Shown here: one piece after another, positions 22,835 through 23,667 of the stretch
Layout: each line of letters opens with the position of its first letter
Numbering within the stretch: the first letter of the stretch is position 1
DNA from: Desulfobulbus_C sp964551175
Lineage (GTDB): Bacteria > Desulfobacterota > Desulfobulbia > Desulfobulbales > Desulfobulbaceae
DNA length: 23,667 nt
Assembly (NCBI GenBank): GCA_964551175.1
Contig: CAZKBZ010000040.1
Location: 1 to 23,667, forward strand
Reading direction: 5' to 3'
Notes under the pieces: model-generated
The model's database searches: none
Seen by the model: only the letters and a program-made list of their open reading frames with translations
What the model was told of the DNA's origin: nothing
Program-made: the position numbers and the translations under genes

Positions 22835-23667
22835 ATGCTTCATTTCTTTTCACTCAGCCGAAAACACGGCAGCAGGCTGTTCTCTTTCAGTGTCTTCATC
22901 ATCACAGGGTTGCTGTTGCTCGGCAGCCCGGCCTTGGGGGCCGATGAAGCTCCGGCCACGACAAAAAACACTATTTCCGGGGTAAGCGCCCAGGAAAGCG
23001 GCAATGACCTGATCCTGAAGATCCAGGGTTCAGCAGAGCCGACCTACACGATTTACGAGCTTTTCAAGCCGTCCCGGATCGTGGTGGATGTTGCCGATGC
23101 AGAGATCAAAAGTCCTGACGACCTGACCCTGCCCAAGTCCTTTGATATCAGCCTGGCTGCCACATCCATTGAGAACGGCAAGCCGAAGCTGACCCGTTTT
23201 GAATTTACCCTGCCCCAGTCCTATTCGTTTACAACAAAGCAGCAGGGAAACGATATCGTCATTGTTGTTGAGGGATTCAACGGAAAAGAGCAGAGCGGGG
23301 AAGAGGTCGCTGCCGCTGCACCGGCAGCAGCAAGCCAGGTTCCTAAACAGTCTGTTGAGAGTCAGCTACCGCAGGTTGATCCCCTGAAAGCGGGCAGTGC
23401 TGCAGTGGAAACCGCTGAAGTCGCAGCCATGCAGGATAACTTCAACTTTTCCGGCTACAATAAGGCACGGATCACGGTTGATTTCTACAAGATTGACCTG
23501 CACAATGTCTTTCGCCTGCTGCGGGATGTCAGCGGCGTCAATATTGTTGTTGACGAATCCGTGGCAGGTTCGCTCACCCTTGCCTTAAATGATGTTCCCT
23601 GGGATTTTGCCCTGGATATTATTCTCAACCTCAAGGATCTTGCCAAGGAAGAACGTTTCAACACCAT
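22835..23667 (+). CDS. pilQ: Type IV pilus secretin PilQ (5' part, cut by the window end)
   Basis: Outer-membrane pore through which the pilus exits. 277 codons are visible and the frame is still open at the window edge. The protein starts with a signal peptide (about 1-39, ending GSPALGA) and has an AMIN-type peptidoglycan-binding domain (about 47-150: TYTIYELFKPSRIVVDVADAEI). An Ala/Pro/Gln-rich linker follows (about 153-205), then the first secretin N-domain (VDFYKIDLHNVFRLLRDVSGVNIVVDESV and LNDVPWDFALDIIL). The ATG at 22835 has GGGAG about 10 bases upstream. Later N-domains and the secretin core lie outside the window. Confidence 0.93.
   Translation, partial: MLHFFSLSRKHGSRLFSFSVFIITGLLLLGSPALGADEAPATTKNTISGVSAQESGNDLILKIQGSAEPTYTIYELFKPSRIVVDVADAEIKSPDDLTLPKSFDISLAATSIENGKPKLTRFEFTLPQSYSFTTKQQGNDIVIVVEGFNGKEQSGEEVAAAAPAAASQVPKQSVESQLPQVDPLKAGSAAVETAEVAAMQDNFNFSGYNKARITVDFYKIDLHNVFRLLRDVSGVNIVVDESVAGSLTLALNDVPWDFALDIILNLKDLAKEERFNT

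Noticed and set aside
1..23667. CRISPR arrays, prophage genes, toxin-antitoxin pairs or defence genes
   Set aside because: None were seen. The only restriction-like domain lacks its catalytic residues and has no partner genes.

Overview
The window looks like a chromosomal segment of a Gram-negative, anaerobic Desulfobacterota-type bacterium (Desulfobulbales-like is my best guess, moderate confidence). The reasons are an AcsE-type methyltetrahydrofolate:corrinoid methyltransferase of the Wood-Ljungdahl pathway, an RND tripartite pump, a long-form GAPDH subfamily and a pilMNOPQ cluster. It is mostly housekeeping sequence. There is no prophage, insertion sequence, CRISPR array or defence island.

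Layout. 1-3186, minus strand: acsE, then a small nuclease-fold protein that lacks the expected catalytic residues, then a class II DAHP synthase; strong hairpins separate the genes. 3431-9208, plus strand: an overlapping three-gene RND efflux operon (outer-membrane factor, membrane-fusion protein, RND pump). 9315-10943, plus strand: a lipoprotein 5'-nucleotidase. 10977-14904, minus strand: a glycolytic operon gap-pgk-tpiA-secG followed by tRNA-Leu(GAG) and a T-rich terminator. 15120-16539, plus strand: sfsA-queC. 16579-19649, minus strand: lepB-pyrB-pyrC. 20014 to the end, plus strand: pilM-pilN-pilO-pilP-pilQ, with pilQ cut by the window edge.

Two runs of 100 N interrupt the glycolytic operon. 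The first, in pgk, is flanked by an exact 55-base duplication. It is almost certainly a scaffolding artefact, and pgk is intact once the duplicate is collapsed. The second removes the 3' end of gap.

The most interesting non-coding signal is a pair of intergenic elements at 12357-12460 (pgk/tpiA) and 17936-18048 (pyrB/pyrC). Each folds over its whole length of 104-113 bases into one long hairpin. The arm sequences are unrelated, but the two share an architecture: four GTGC tetranucleotides that face each other as two symmetric tandem G-U motifs, a 2x2 internal loop between them, and an apical ATAG-N5-CTATGCG hairpin. Both begin at or within a few bases of the upstream gene's stop codon and lie about 80-100 bases before the next start codon. 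This looks like an undescribed, structure-conserved repeat or RNA family.
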